A DNA stretch of 64,000 bases from an uncultured Lachnospiraceae bacterium (GCA_910577175.1 CAJTLU010000005.1:1-64000), one strand, 5' to 3'. Numbered from the stretch's first letter, positions 19,605 through 30,220 are shown. Notes: generated by a model from the sequence alone, not told the origin. Numbers and translations: made by a program.

Positions 19605-19651
19605 AAAAAATGCCATTACACTGTGAGTTTCGTCACAATGTAATGGCATTT
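19605..19651 (-). terminator. Terminator after the chemoreceptor gene
   Basis: On the minus strand, AAATGCCATTACA and TGTAATGGCATT pair, with a second inner TGTGA/TCACA stem, and TTTTTT ends the structure. It lies just past the chemoreceptor stop codon and isolates the rpoB promoter from upstream transcription. Confidence 0.85.
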
Positions 19652-19669
19652 GAGTATCAGAGTCTGGTA

Positions 19670-21703
19670 TCAGACATGGAACCTGTCCACCAGTCTGCCA
19701 AGGCTCCCTGACAGCTCCTGATTCTGTGCCGACTGCTCCTGAATTCCTTCCGCCACCTGTGCGGTATTCTCATTTTTGTCCACAATGATAGCAATCGCCT
19801 TGCTGTTTTCCTCCGTAATACGGTTTACATTTTCCATATTCTGCGAAATCTGCGTCACAGAATCCTCTAACTGCCGTAATACCTGGTTAATGTCGTCCAT
19901 CCCGGCTTTAATCCTGCCAACCATCTCGTTATATTCCGCCGAGCTGTCTGCAAATTCCTTGAACCGGGCAATCATCACATCCTCCATCAGAGCCAGAATG
20001 GAATCAAAGCACTCCTCTACGATGCCGATGCTGTTGTTTGCCTCCCCGCATATTTCCTGGATAGAGGTCACCGTATCCTTTGACATCCCGGCAAGCTTGG
20101 AAATCTCATTTGCCACCACGGCAAATCCCTTCCCGGCTTCCCCTGCTCTTGCCGCCTCAATAGAAGCATTCAAGGAAAGAAGTGTTGTCTGGTCCGATAT
20201 GCTTAAAATTTCATCTGTAAGGTTATTAATCCGGGAAAGGCTGTTCAGCTTCTCTACTGCTACCCGGATATCCGCCTTTTTCGAGGCCAGGGTATCCTGT
20301 CCGTTCTGGTAAGCGCCGTTTGCTTCCTCTTTCATCCTCCATGCGCTCTTCATTACCTCATCGCTTACCCCGGCTGCATCCCGTGTCTTTTTCAGGATAT
20401 CGCCTACCAGGCTTTCTATACTTTCAATTTCGCCGTTTACCCCGATGATAATTGAATTTGTATTTTCAAGGGATGCCGAAAGCTCTTCCGTTGTTGCAAT
20501 GCTGTCCCCGGCGCCGTCTATCAGCTTCTGCGAATAGGAATTAAGATTATCCGCCTTCGACTTAAGGGAACCTGTGCATTCCCGCAGGGCACCGGCAATC
20601 CCCTGAAGGGATTTTATCAAATCCAGAGACGCCGCCGAAATGCTGCCCAGCTCATCGCTCCTGCCGCCGTACCGGACCAGAGCGCCGTTATCCGAGATAT
20701 CAAAATTCTGCAGGGCGACAATCCCGGAATTTATGGCTCCCATCGGTTTCAGCATATAGCCGACGATACAGAACGATACCACGCAAAGCAGCACCATCGC
20801 ACATACGCTGAACAAAATCAGCATATTCCTGAGTGTCCGTGTGGAGGCAAATACCTCGTCGGTACTATCCGCCAGGACAAACATCCAGCCCCTGTCCTCA
20901 ATCATGCTGCAGGCATAAATCGCATCATCTGTCTCCAGATAATTCTCCGCAGGTCTTTCCCGGAGCAATGTAGCAATCGCTTCATCTTCTACCGCTGTCC
21001 CGACCACCTCCGGGTCTTTTGCAAAAATATAATTATTGTTGTTCCCATCAATCAGATAATATTCGGCATTTCCCATCTCGCCGCTTTGAAGAGAATCCAG
21101 AATTTCCTTTAACTCCTCTGTAAGAACACCCATGCCCGTCATAGCAATCCCTTTTCCGTCAGAATCCCGAAGAGGACAATAAAAGGAAACAATCTGCTTC
21201 CCGCTCGACGGGGATTTCAGAACACCAGAGGTATAAACGCCTTCTCCCATTGCATCCAACGCCTCCCACAATGCATCCAGCCTGTCCCCCGTTCTTGGTT
21301 GCACGCCTACGGTCTGTATATTGGAATGTACCCAGGTGGTCGTATCCCATGCGCTCGTATATAACCCCTCAAAATAATCTGCGGCCTTCACGTACCGCTC
21401 CGTATAGCTTTGTGCGGCCCGGATTGCATCCGGACTATCCGGATGCTGCGCCAGCTGAATTACTTCATCTGCCTGACTGTACATCAGCAGAACTGACTCA
21501 ACATTATCTATGTAGCTTTCAATCAAGCGGTTCCTGTCATCCGCAATGGTTTTCATCTTCCCGATGGCTGCCTGCCGCGTATCTCTGGAAACTACCATAC
21601 TGACAATTCCCGTAAATGCCGCCAGAACAATAATCTGGATGATTAGTATCCCTGCGATGATCTTTTTTCCTAACCCCAGTTTCATACCCCTTTTCTGCTC
21701 CAT
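19670..21703 (-). CDS. Methyl-accepting chemotaxis protein with dCache-type sensor
   Basis: A 677-residue chemoreceptor. One membrane helix lies near residues 15-40 and another near 290-315; between them is a periplasm-like sensor of dCache type ([33 protein letters not shown]). A HAMP segment and a long signalling coiled coil follow, with the hairpin tip [20 protein letters not shown] that contacts CheA/CheW. GGAGGAGG precedes the ATG at 21703; the longer upstream frame is unlikely. No chemotaxis or flagellar genes lie nearby. Ligand unknown. Confidence 0.93.
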   Translation of the reverse strand: MEQKRGMKLGLGKKIIAGILIIQIIVLAAFTGIVSMVVSRDTRQAAIGKMKTIADDRNRLIESYIDNVESVLLMYSQADEVIQLAQHPDSPDAIRAAQSYTERYVKAADYFEGLYTSAWDTTTWVHSNIQTVGVQPRTGDRLDALWEALDAMGEGVYTSGVLKSPSSGKQIVSFYCPLRDSDGKGIAMTGMGVLTEELKEILDSLQSGEMGNAEYYLIDGNNNNYIFAKDPEVVGTAVEDEAIATLLRERPAENYLETDDAIYACSMIEDRGWMFVLADSTDEVFASTRTLRNMLILFSVCAMVLLCVVSFCIVGYMLKPMGAINSGIVALQNFDISDNGALVRYGGRSDELGSISAASLDLIKSLQGIAGALRECTGSLKSKADNLNSYSQKLIDGAGDSIATTEELSASLENTNSIIIGVNGEIESIESLVGDILKKTRDAAGVSDEVMKSAWRMKEEANGAYQNGQDTLASKKADIRVAVEKLNSLSRINNLTDEILSISDQTTLLSLNASIEAARAGEAGKGFAVVANEISKLAGMSKDTVTSIQEICGEANNSIGIVEECFDSILALMEDVMIARFKEFADSSAEYNEMVGRIKAGMDDINQVLRQLEDSVTQISQNMENVNRITEENSKAIAIIVDKNENTAQVAEGIQEQSAQNQELSGSLGRLVDRFHV

Positions 21704-21777
21704 AAAAACCTCCTCCTTCCTGTTTTCTAAAAGAAAGCTGTTACAGAACGCGCAGCCCCCTTTAGAACCTCCAGCAC

Positions 21778-21791
21778 GGGAAATATTTCCC
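21778..21791. promoter_or_regulatory. 14-bp palindrome upstream of the chemoreceptor
   Basis: GGGAAATATTTCCC is a perfect palindrome flanked by GCAC on both sides. It lies about 75 bases before the chemoreceptor start. A longer AGGCAAC/GTTGCCT stem (21823-21865) lies just upstream. It could be a regulator site or part of a leader hairpin; no regulator is suggested by the context. Confidence 0.35.
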
Positions 21792-21979
21792 AGCACCTCC
21801 TTATCCGCCCGGAAAATGCAACAGGCAACCCCGCATTCTTTTCCCTTACCCCTGCGAAGTTGCCTGATCTCTCAAAGCGCATCTGCGCTGCTCTTTCTTT
21901 CCCTCTTTTGCAAAACGTATTCCGGATCACCGGACTCCCCTGTCTTTCCCTGCCCCCGTTCAATGCACGGACGCTGGTA

Positions 21980-22909
21980 TTATGCGTCCTTTGCACCAAC
22001 CTCCGTCAGCGCCTTTACCATACCTGCCATTCCCTGAATCTCGGACGGAATGATAATCTTGGTTGCCTTGCCGTCTGCTGCCTTTGCAAATGCCTCCAGA
22101 CTCTTTAACTGGATTACCTGCGCGTTTGGAGATGCCTCGTTTAAGTAACGGATACCGTCGGCATTTGCCTGCTGTACCTTTAAGATTGCCTCAGCCTGAC
22201 CTTCTGCCTCACGGATCATAGCTTCCTTTCTTGCCTCTGCACGGAGAATTGCAGCTTCCTTCTCAGCCTCTGCCTCAAGGATTGCCGCCCCCTTCTTACC
22301 TTCTGCAACAAGAATAGTCGACTTCTTTTCACCTTCTGCAATCAGGATGGCCTCACGGCTCTCACGCTCCGCCTTCATCTGCTTCTCCATCGCATCCTGG
22401 ATTGCAGCCGGCGTAATAATATTCTTTAACTCGACGCGGTTTACCTTGATTCCCCACGGGTCGGTTGCTACGTCCAGGGACGCTCTCATCTTCGTGTTAA
22501 TGGTCTCACGGGAGGTCAGCGTCTGGTCTAACTCAAGATCACCGATGATGTTACGCAGGGTGGTAGCGGTCAGGTTCTCAATCGCCATAATCGGATTCTC
22601 TACACCGTAGGCAAACAGCTTCGGGTCCGTAATCTGATAGAATACGACGGTATCGATACGCATCGTTACGTTATCCTTCGTGATTACTGGCTGCGGTGCA
22701 AAATCAACCACCTGCTCCTTTAACACAATCCGCTTGGCAATCCGGTCCAGAATCGGCAGCTTTAAATGAACGCCTACCGACCAGGTTGTCTGGTAACCGC
22801 CCAGACGCTCAATAACGTATGCCTGCGCCTGTGGTACAATCTTTACGCAGGATGCCAGAATAATGATGATTACTGCAAACAAAATAATAATTGCTATAAT
22901 CGGCTCCAT
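21980..22909 (-). CDS. SPFH/stomatin-family membrane protein (QmcA-like)
   Basis: A 309-residue prohibitin-fold protein with one N-terminal membrane helix (PIIAIIILFAVIIIILASCV) and the SPFH domain (VPQAQAYVIERLGGYQTTWS, later ATTLRNIIGDLELDQTLTSR). A long Ala/Glu-rich coiled coil follows (EAEKEAAILRAEARKEAM). Such proteins assemble into ring or cage-like membrane microdomain scaffolds. GAAGGAGG marks the ATG at 22909. The NfeD-family gene sits 39 bases upstream on the same strand, the standard partner for this family, so both likely act in one membrane complex. Confidence 0.93.
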   Translation of the reverse strand: MEPIIAIIILFAVIIIILASCVKIVPQAQAYVIERLGGYQTTWSVGVHLKLPILDRIAKRIVLKEQVVDFAPQPVITKDNVTMRIDTVVFYQITDPKLFAYGVENPIMAIENLTATTLRNIIGDLELDQTLTSRETINTKMRASLDVATDPWGIKVNRVELKNIITPAAIQDAMEKQMKAERESREAILIAEGEKKSTILVAEGKKGAAILEAEAEKEAAILRAEARKEAMIREAEGQAEAILKVQQANADGIRYLNEASPNAQVIQLKSLEAFAKAADGKATKIIIPSEIQGMAGMVKALTEVGAKDA

Positions 22910-22948
22910 ATTTCCTCCTTCTTCCGCCTTTTCTGACGGCACTCCTTT

Positions 22949-23416
22949 TTAATTTTCACTCCCTACTTCTTCTACGATTACCTTTACGCCATCGATGGAA
23001 CATACCCTCACGCGCGCGCCTTCGGCAATCAGGTTCCCGTTTTTACTGCGTGCGGTCCATTCCAGGCCGTTTAACAAAACCGTTCCGGTCTCATTAAAAT
23101 TATCAATTCCTTCCGTTACCTTGCATTGTTCCCCCACAAGTCCTTCCGCATTCGTCTTAGTCCGTCTGCTGTTGTAATACCTGACAGCGACCGGACGTGT
23201 AAAAAACAACAGAAGCAGTGAAACTGCCAGAAAAATAAAAAGCTGAATCACTAAATTGTCTGTAACCATTGCTACAAAAAACGTAACAAGTGCACCTCCG
23301 GCGAACCAAATGGTAACCAGATCCAAGGTAATGACCTCAATCACCAGACAAAGCGCTAACACGACTAACCATACAACAATTAAATTATCCGCAAATATTG
23401 CTGCAAAATCCGGCAT
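22949..23416 (-). CDS. NfeD-family membrane protein
   Basis: A 155-residue short NfeD protein with about three membrane helices (VVWLVVLALCLVIEVITLDL, then FAGGALVTFFVAMV and LFIFLAVSLLLLFF). A C-terminal OB-fold domain follows (GLVGEQCKVTEGIDNFNETG through ARVRVCSIDGVKVIVEEV). NfeD proteins pair with SPFH proteins and are thought to stabilise membrane microdomains. AAAGGAGGAGG supports the ATG at 23416. It heads a two-gene unit with the SPFH gene. Confidence 0.92.
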   Translation of the reverse strand: MPDFAAIFADNLIVVWLVVLALCLVIEVITLDLVTIWFAGGALVTFFVAMVTDNLVIQLFIFLAVSLLLLFFTRPVAVRYYNSRRTKTNAEGLVGEQCKVTEGIDNFNETGTVLLNGLEWTARSKNGNLIAEGARVRVCSIDGVKVIVEEVGSEN

Positions 23417-23522
23417 GGCCTCCTCCTTTCTCATAAGCAGTACACACGGCACTGATTATACCGTCGTTATTTGTATTATAACTCATTCTTTCTTCATGTG
23501 CAAGTAATTTGACCGACTGATA

Positions 23523-23567
23523 CAAAAATAAGGCAGGGCTCCTTTTTACAAAAAAGCTTCCCTGCCT
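23523..23567 (-). terminator. Terminator of the subtilase-lipoprotein operon
   Basis: On the minus strand, AGGCAGGG and CCCTGCCT pair around an inner CTTTTTTGTAAAAAG hairpin and are followed by a T-rich run. It lies about 55 bases past the stop codon of the last lipoprotein gene and marks the end of the four-gene unit that starts at 32.4 kb. Confidence 0.7.
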
Positions 23568-23619
23568 GTCCATAATCACGTTCCCGCTCCGGCTGAATTC
23601 TTTTGTGGCTAAACTAAAG

Positions 23620-26600
23620 CTATTTCGGGATGTTTTCTTCTTCCGTCGTCACAAAGCTTCCATCCTTCCTGACACCGACCGTAACCCTGCCGTTTGTGCC
23701 GACTGCAACAATATCGCACCATTCTCCTACAGCGCACTGCCCCTTGTCATTGCCAAGCGTACAGACAGCTACGACGGTTCCGTCCTCCTTCATGCCGACC
23801 ACAGTACCTCCCTGCGCCGCCACCTGGCTTATCCCGCTCCACTTTTCAACCATATTGATGATATAATCTAACTCTGCCTCCTCGGCAATGACCATCCCGT
23901 CCTCTGTAAGACCGACAAGACCGTTCCCTGCACAGATTTGTTTCAGCTTTTCCGGCCATTCCTTCAACTTTTTCTCACGCTCCCAGCCCGTCGGCTGAAA
24001 GACAAATGTCCCGTCTTCTGTAATTCCTGCCGCTGCGCCTGCGGTTTCGGGAACTGCAATCTCCTTTAACACTGCTCCATCCCATGAAAACCTTGCTTCA
24101 CCGTTTAAATGGCTCTGGGAAGACATAGTTCCGTCCTCTAGTAATACGGTATATTCAAAAGGATAGTCACTGACTACCTGACGGACTCCGGAAAGCTCCG
24201 CAAAGGAACGTATTATTTCCGGGCTTGGGGAACCAAGTCCAAAATTCCCTCCATACTTTGCCGCATCCTCCAGTCCCTGACGGATACCCTCTTCTACCTC
24301 TTCCGCCGTAAAAGGAAAATAAGCCCAGAGCTTTCCTTCCTCATCAATGGTAACAAGCGTGGAAGCGTCTGTTCCCAAAGCGGTGTACTTCTTCTCCAAA
24401 TCCACGCTTTCCATGATTTCTTCGGGCGCATAAAGAATATGCAATCCTCCCGCCTCGTCCAGATAGGCGGCATAATTGTCTCCTACGGCTATGGAAATCC
24501 GCTTTTCCTCCGGCAGCCTTTCTGCCGTGCCTGTAGACATTCCCATCCACTGATTCCACGAATCATACTCCATTGTACTTCCGTCGGCAAAAAGGGTAAT
24601 CGGTGCCGTTTTTTCTTTCCAATGGAACAGTTCCTGTTTTTCTCCGTCCTCTTCATAGACAAGGGATATCCAGCCCTCCCAGTGCTGCGTAACCGCGCGA
24701 TTCGGGGAATACACGTCAATGACCGCCTTCCCGTCGCAGGAAAAACTGAAATCCTTAAACTCCGGCTGCTCCTTTTCACTGTAAAAACGGACATAAACAG
24801 GAGCAGCCTCCGAAAGCTTTTTCAGGACAGCCAGCCTGTTGTTTTTTCTTCCTTCTACTATGGAAACCAGTCTATAAATTTGTAATGCCTTCTCTTCCAA
24901 CTGCTGTTCCATTTCCGGTGAAACAGACGCAGGCATATTGATTTCCGAACGATTTACCCATTCCACCCTTGTCCCGCAATAGCATAACTGCCGCTCCTCA
25001 TCAAACATAAAAAACTCCGGCTGATAGGTTCCGTAATATGCCCTTAAAGCCGCGTCCGCATCCAGTACCAGCCTGCCCGGCGCTGTATCTGAATCAAATA
25101 TAAGCCGGGGTGTCCCTAAAAACTCCCATACCGTATCCGCATTGTCAACATCCCCGTTCTCCACGGAAAATTCCTTAAGCTCCGGACAATTTTTTACTGA
25201 GATATTTCCCAAATCACTCAGATAAAAGCCTATTCTTTCTAATGCAGGACAGTCTGCAATTATTACCTCCTGCACGGCATTTTCCGTTCCTCCGAAAAAC
25301 TTTATTGCCGGATGTCCCTGAATTATGACCTTCCCCGTAAGTCCGATTAATACTGCCTCAAGACAGGGAAACTGCTCAAAACCGTCAAGCGTTTCGTTAA
25401 GAAAGCGCATCTCGCCAAAGGATTGCAAATCGATTTCCTTTACTGCCTCCCTCTCTTTTGCAGAAAGCATCCCGTCCCGGTCCTTATCATAAGTTTCATA
25501 GATATATTCCCGGAAAGCTTCACTTGTAAAATGCGCCTCATCAATTGGGATCAACTCATCCAGCTTCCCGCAGCCCTCTATCACGACCTCCTCTATCTTT
25601 GATAAATCAAGGTCAATCCGCCGAAGCTCCGGACAGTTCCGTACCACCAGCTTTTTTAAGCCCGGCGCATCCCCGCCGATAACCTCTAACGACGGATGGT
25701 TTTCCACAACCAGCGTCCCGGTATGTCCAAGATAGAGATCCGTAAGATTCGGAAAGTATTCTAACCCGTCTATCGTTTCCCCGGCAAAACGTACCGAACC
25801 TGAGAAATCCATAACCATGATATCCTCCCTGATATCTGTCGATAAACCTTCTGCAGCATTTGCAGGATACTTTTCTTCAAGGTAACGCTGAAATACTTTA
25901 CTTGAGAAATGCTCTCCGTCAATCGGAATCCTTTCCCCATCCGAATCGGGCGTAACCTCCAGACCCTGACACCGGTACGGAGTTATTCTTACCGTATCCT
26001 CCTCAATCACGCACTGATACAGTTTTTCCTGAATTATGCCAAGCAGTTCCTCCCCTTCCTTCCCCTGATATACCACCTTCAAACTACACTCGGCTGACAG
26101 GATACAGCCACGGTCAGCCTCATAATTCAACTGGATTATTTTACTGATTTCCCCGATGGAAATACGGATGCTGTCTGCGTCCGGTATTTCATCTGTATAA
26201 AAAGGGAAACAGCTGACTCCCATATCAGACGCATCATAATGATCCACAACAGCCAGCCAGCCCTTTTTCCCATGCATATCAGAAGGTTCCTCTGTATTTT
26301 CAGCAACGCTGACCTCATAAAAATTAATCTCCTGTCCTAAAAGATATCGTTCCCATAATTCTTTTGAAAAAGCCCTGCCGTTCTCGGTCTTCCCCACCCA
26401 TTCCTTCAAAGGTTCCCTGCCAAAAATACGGTTCTCTTCCTCTGCTGTCAGACCCGGAAAACGCTCCGGATTGTAAATATTCAGCCCGCCATACAATATA
26501 GATTTATATAGCACTGAATTTCCATAGATAGCCTCTAGCAGAATCTCCGGCGCTGCATCCGCAATGTAGCAGGATTTAATGGAAAAAGGATTGGAAATAA

Positions 26601-27237
26601 ACTGAAATAACGGGCATCGTTCTATCTGCACATAAGCTACCGCTCCTCCCTCTTCCACCTGCAGCCCCCGGACAGATGGATGGTCCTGAAGTAATATCTT
26701 GCCTGCCTTCCGTACTGTCAGAAACCTCAGATTAGGGAAATACCCCAATCCGTCTAAATCCGGAGCCTCTTCCTCAAGAATAAACCCTTCCTGCAGCAAA
26801 TCAAAATAATCCCAATGAATCAGACATACCGCTTCCCTCTCTGTTCGTGAAAGACAACCATCTCCATCCGTATCATATTTTGCTGAAATTATTTTACGAA
26901 AATCCACACTCGTAAAATGCGCCTCATCAATCGGAATCAACTCTTTATCCGGCTTCATAGTCGGCGTCTCCGTTACGGAAGGCACTGGACTGTTTCCGGG
27001 TGCTTCCGTTATAGAAGGCGTCCCTGTCATTTCCGGCAGCATGGTTATAGTTACTTCCGGCGTAAGAGATGGGGTGTCCCTGTTCTCCGGAAGCCCGGTC
27101 ACAGTTGCTTCCGGGGTAGAAAGTGGCATTGTCAAAAGCCCTGCCGGGGTTGCTGTTATCCCTGTTTCTTTGCTCTGGCTACAGGCGCAGAGTGTGCCTG
27201 CCAGAAGAAAAAAAGCAATTATCTTTTTTAAATTCAT
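23620..27237 (-). CDS. Large EF-hand/LRR lipoprotein with RCC1-like C-terminus, 1205 aa
   Basis: A predicted surface lipoprotein. A type II signal peptide ends at the lipobox TLCAC (Cys19), followed by a Pro/Thr/Glu-rich linker to about residue 98. Three repeats begin with (L/I)PID..HF.S. The first has a canonical EF-hand loop, DTDGDGCLSRTE, and the third has DKDRDGMLSAKE; the middle one is degenerate. Each is followed by short leucine-rich repeats (LDGLGYFPNLRFLTV). About the last 250 residues show RCC1-like repeats (TVVGMKEDGTVVAV). Residues 1-565 parallel the whole 566-residue neighbour. Its exact molecular role is unknown; calcium-dependent surface binding is inference. Confidence 0.75.
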   Translation of the reverse strand: MNLKKIIAFFLLAGTLCACSQSKETGITATPAGLLTMPLSTPEATVTGLPENRDTPSLTPEVTITMLPEMTGTPSITEAPGNSPVPSVTETPTMKPDKELIPIDEAHFTSVDFRKIISAKYDTDGDGCLSRTEREAVCLIHWDYFDLLQEGFILEEEAPDLDGLGYFPNLRFLTVRKAGKILLQDHPSVRGLQVEEGGAVAYVQIERCPLFQFISNPFSIKSCYIADAAPEILLEAIYGNSVLYKSILYGGLNIYNPERFPGLTAEEENRIFGREPLKEWVGKTENGRAFSKELWERYLLGQEINFYEVSVAENTEEPSDMHGKKGWLAVVDHYDASDMGVSCFPFYTDEIPDADSIRISIGEISKIIQLNYEADRGCILSAECSLKVVYQGKEGEELLGIIQEKLYQCVIEEDTVRITPYRCQGLEVTPDSDGERIPIDGEHFSSKVFQRYLEEKYPANAAEGLSTDIREDIMVMDFSGSVRFAGETIDGLEYFPNLTDLYLGHTGTLVVENHPSLEVIGGDAPGLKKLVVRNCPELRRIDLDLSKIEEVVIEGCGKLDELIPIDEAHFTSEAFREYIYETYDKDRDGMLSAKEREAVKEIDLQSFGEMRFLNETLDGFEQFPCLEAVLIGLTGKVIIQGHPAIKFFGGTENAVQEVIIADCPALERIGFYLSDLGNISVKNCPELKEFSVENGDVDNADTVWEFLGTPRLIFDSDTAPGRLVLDADAALRAYYGTYQPEFFMFDEERQLCYCGTRVEWVNRSEINMPASVSPEMEQQLEEKALQIYRLVSIVEGRKNNRLAVLKKLSEAAPVYVRFYSEKEQPEFKDFSFSCDGKAVIDVYSPNRAVTQHWEGWISLVYEEDGEKQELFHWKEKTAPITLFADGSTMEYDSWNQWMGMSTGTAERLPEEKRISIAVGDNYAAYLDEAGGLHILYAPEEIMESVDLEKKYTALGTDASTLVTIDEEGKLWAYFPFTAEEVEEGIRQGLEDAAKYGGNFGLGSPSPEIIRSFAELSGVRQVVSDYPFEYTVLLEDGTMSSQSHLNGEARFSWDGAVLKEIAVPETAGAAAGITEDGTFVFQPTGWEREKKLKEWPEKLKQICAGNGLVGLTEDGMVIAEEAELDYIINMVEKWSGISQVAAQGGTVVGMKEDGTVVAVCTLGNDKGQCAVGEWCDIVAVGTNGRVTVGVRKDGSFVTTEEENIPK

Positions 27238-27330
27238 ATGATTCCCCCGCTTTCAGAACAAACCAATCTTACTATCGTCCAACCGGTAATCCTGCAGATT
27301 CCTTTCACAAAATCATCTCCCTTTTACCTC

Positions 27331-29031
27331 TTACTTCAGTTTTTCACATCCCTCTACTATGACCTCTTCCACCCCGGCCAGTTCAAGGTCAATCTGTTCC
27401 AGCTCCGGGCAGTTCCGTATTACTACTTTTTTTAATCCACGGGAATGCCCGCCAATCACTTTTAATGAGGGATGATTCTCCACAATCAGGGTTTCTGCAT
27501 CACCAAGATAAAGCTCTGAGAGACACGGAAAATATTCAAAGCCATCTAATATTTCCCCATAAAACCGCACAGAGTCGGAAAAGTCCATTATTTCTACTGC
27601 TTCCTGCTCTTTGGCAGTCAATCCTTCATAATAATCCGTATTATAATTTCCTTCAATGTAACGCCGGAAAACCGGGCTGGAAAAATGCGCTTCATCAATC
27701 AAAACAACAGGCGCCTCTGGTCCCGTCTCCTCTCCCTTCCATTTTTCCCATGCCATCTGGCAAGGGTACACCCTTACCCCTCCCCCTGCATCAAGAAAGC
27801 AATACTGCTCCTGCTTCTCCAGTACCCCGAGAACCTGCTCCTCTGTCCCGTTCTGAAAAATTATGCTTATATCCCATGTTACAAGCAAAGAAGCTCCCCG
27901 GTTCGGGGAATACTCCAGTGCCCTTACTTTATGAATCCGGGCAGGGCGAAATACAATCTGCTCCGCTGCAGGAAGGGCATCCGTATCCAAAGGAAATCTC
28001 ATTTTTTCTGAATAAAGCACCCAGGGCTGGTCCGATAAAATCACCGGATTCCGCTGATACTTCCTCAATTCAAAGCAGACCTCATATTCTTTACCATCCT
28101 CTGTGTTTCGGGCCTCTCCCTCCTTTTCAAGAATCTGCACCTGATAAAAATCCGGTCTGGTTTTCTGCAGGCACTCCTTCCAATATTCTTCGGAAAATGG
28201 AACAATTACTTCCTTCTGATGAAGAAACTTTATCGGAACCTTCTCCGGACACATAACCTCTTTTCCATCTACATGGTCATACTGAAAAAACGTATAGCAT
28301 AAAGTCCCGTCCTCCATAGCAGTAAATACCGGCTCCGCACTGCTATAATCTTCAATTTCAAGCATGATATCAGCATCTAAGACCATATCACGCACCGGAC
28401 AATTACCTGCCAGCCCGAAAGAAGCTTTTGGCGAAACATTCGAAATATACAAGGAAGAAATCCCAAAAGAATAAAATCCTATACTGGACAGGGAAGGACA
28501 ATTTTCAATTCTTACCGTACCAATACCGCCCTCCTCTCCTCCAAAGTACTGTATATCAGGATGATTTTGAAGAACTACCTCTTTTGCATTACTCACACTT
28601 AAGCTGACTAACTCAGGAAAAAACTCAAAACCGTCCAAACGTTCCTTATCAAACTCTTTTTCATAGTACCGGATTTCGATTTCCGTTATATTATCCAGCT
28701 CTTCTTTGGAAAGAACACCATCCTTATTGCTGTCATAACATCGGGAAATATATTCCCGGAACGCCTCACTTGTAAAATGTCCTGCATCAATTGGAAGCAG
28801 TCCGGCTTCCATTCCCGATAACGGCGTCGGAGACGGCTCCCTTGTCGGGACTACGGTCGGATGATTCCCCGGCTCTTCCGTCACGGAAGGCACCTTTGTA
28901 TTCTCCGGAGGCGCAGTCAGGTCAGGCACCGGCGTCACCGTCATGCCGGCTTCCTGTCCCCGGTGGCAGGCGCAGAGTATGCCTGCAAAAAGGCAAAAAA
29001 CAAATCTTGTCAAAGCTTTCTTTTTTCTCAT
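27331..29031 (-). CDS. EF-hand/LRR lipoprotein, 566 aa
   Basis: A lipoprotein paralogue: signal peptide with lipobox ILCAC (Cys22), Pro/Thr/Glu-rich linker, then a (L/I)PID..HF.S module with EF-hand loop DSNKDGVLSKEE. Leucine-rich repeats follow (LDGFEFFPELVSLSVSNAKE), then a roughly 200-residue beta-rich domain containing YSPNRG. A second, degenerate EF-hand/LRR module ends abruptly in VEEVIVEGCEKLK. That ending matches the middle of the 1205-residue neighbour, just before its third module, as if this gene were the shorter parental form. AAGGAG precedes the ATG. It follows the 389-residue gene by 18 bases. Confidence 0.75.
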   Translation of the reverse strand: MRKKKALTRFVFCLFAGILCACHRGQEAGMTVTPVPDLTAPPENTKVPSVTEEPGNHPTVVPTREPSPTPLSGMEAGLLPIDAGHFTSEAFREYISRCYDSNKDGVLSKEELDNITEIEIRYYEKEFDKERLDGFEFFPELVSLSVSNAKEVVLQNHPDIQYFGGEEGGIGTVRIENCPSLSSIGFYSFGISSLYISNVSPKASFGLAGNCPVRDMVLDADIMLEIEDYSSAEPVFTAMEDGTLCYTFFQYDHVDGKEVMCPEKVPIKFLHQKEVIVPFSEEYWKECLQKTRPDFYQVQILEKEGEARNTEDGKEYEVCFELRKYQRNPVILSDQPWVLYSEKMRFPLDTDALPAAEQIVFRPARIHKVRALEYSPNRGASLLVTWDISIIFQNGTEEQVLGVLEKQEQYCFLDAGGGVRVYPCQMAWEKWKGEETGPEAPVVLIDEAHFSSPVFRRYIEGNYNTDYYEGLTAKEQEAVEIMDFSDSVRFYGEILDGFEYFPCLSELYLGDAETLIVENHPSLKVIGGHSRGLKKVVIRNCPELEQIDLELAGVEEVIVEGCEKLK

Positions 29032-29049
29032 TTATTTCTCCTTATCCTC

Positions 29050-30219
29050 TTAATGCTTTGCATTTTTTCTTCTTTCCCATTCTCCTTCTGACCTGTACCT
29101 GACCTTTGTCCCATCAGCCGAAATCGTCCAATACTGGTCCTCCTTCATCGTCCCCAGCACGATTTCTCCGGAAACATCTGCATACACTGCTTCCAACTCC
29201 CAGATAACATGAAAGCTGCCTCCACGGTTTGGCGAATACTCTAACATTTCGAGCTCCTCCACCCCTGCCGGGCGGATAAAAATCTGTTCCTTCTCCAGAA
29301 CGTTCTCCGTATAGAGGGAAAATACCGTCTTACTATAGGCATCCACCTTCCGGTTAATACAGACATTCCAGCCCTTTCTTCCCCGTTCATCATAGCAGTC
29401 CTCTATTTTTTCCAAAACCTGTACCTCCATATAGGAAAAATCATTTTTATCAAAATGCTCAAAATAATCTTTCCAATACTCCTCAGAAAAAGGAACTGCT
29501 GTTTCATTCTGCGAAAGGAACTCAATATTCCCAATCCCGTTAAAATCTTCTCCGGAAATAGGAAGTAATCCGGAACCATGCTCCGAACCAACTCCCAGTG
29601 TAAGATCAGCATCAATTGCAAGCTCCTTCAAATAACATCCCGTCACAACAAGTCTTGCTTCGGGGGACACCCTTGAAATATATAGGGAATCGATTCCATG
29701 ATGATAAAACCCTATATTAGTTAAAGCAGGGCAGTCTTCAATAAAAACCTTACCAACATGTCCCTCCTCTCCTCCGAAATATTTTATACCAGGGTGATTC
29801 TGAAGTACGATTTCTCCTGCCGAACTAATATCCAGTCTCTCCAGGGCAGGAAAATATTTAAAGCCGTCCAAACGTTCCGCTGCAAACACATCCTCACTAT
29901 AATCAATACAAATCTCCGTTATGGCAGACTGCTCCGGATTTGAAAGATAACCGTCCCCGTCACAGTCGTAATGCTCCGTAATATAGTTCCGGAATACCTC
30001 ACTTGCAAAATGCTCCTCGTCAATCGGGAGCAATTCCTTATGTTCTGGTACCAATGTCGGAACCGGTTCCTTTGTCAGCATCGGTGTGCCAGTCTCCCCA
30101 GCCGGAGTCAGCGTTCCACCTGTATCAGGATTGCCCTCCTGATAGCGGCGGCAGGCACAGAATACACCTGTCAATATACCTGTCAGAAGAAAAAGAACAA
30201 TTATCTTTTTTAAATTCAT
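29050..30219 (-). CDS. EF-hand/LRR lipoprotein, 389 aa
   Basis: The shortest intact family member: signal peptide with Cys23 in FCAC, a short linker, and one (L/I)PID..HF.S module with EF-hand loop DCDGDGYLSNPE. Leucine-rich repeats (LDGFKYFPALERLDISSAGE) and one beta-rich domain with YSPNRG follow. Its ATG lies one base after the subtilase stop codon, and its GCGGGGGA ribosome-binding region lies within the last subtilase codons, so translation is coupled. The first 60 bases of the gene and its leader are nearly identical to those of the 1205-residue paralogue. Confidence 0.78.
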   Translation of the reverse strand: MNLKKIIVLFLLTGILTGVFCACRRYQEGNPDTGGTLTPAGETGTPMLTKEPVPTLVPEHKELLPIDEEHFASEVFRNYITEHYDCDGDGYLSNPEQSAITEICIDYSEDVFAAERLDGFKYFPALERLDISSAGEIVLQNHPGIKYFGGEEGHVGKVFIEDCPALTNIGFYHHGIDSLYISRVSPEARLVVTGCYLKELAIDADLTLGVGSEHGSGLLPISGEDFNGIGNIEFLSQNETAVPFSEEYWKDYFEHFDKNDFSYMEVQVLEKIEDCYDERGRKGWNVCINRKVDAYSKTVFSLYTENVLEKEQIFIRPAGVEELEMLEYSPNRGGSFHVIWELEAVYADVSGEIVLGTMKEDQYWTISADGTKVRYRSEGEWERRKNAKH

Positions 30220-30220
30220 A

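Noticed and set aside
21704..21979. Possible c-di-GMP riboswitch before the chemoreceptor gene
   Set aside because: There are hairpins (AGGCAAC/GTTGCCT), but none of the conserved GEMM core sequences is present.
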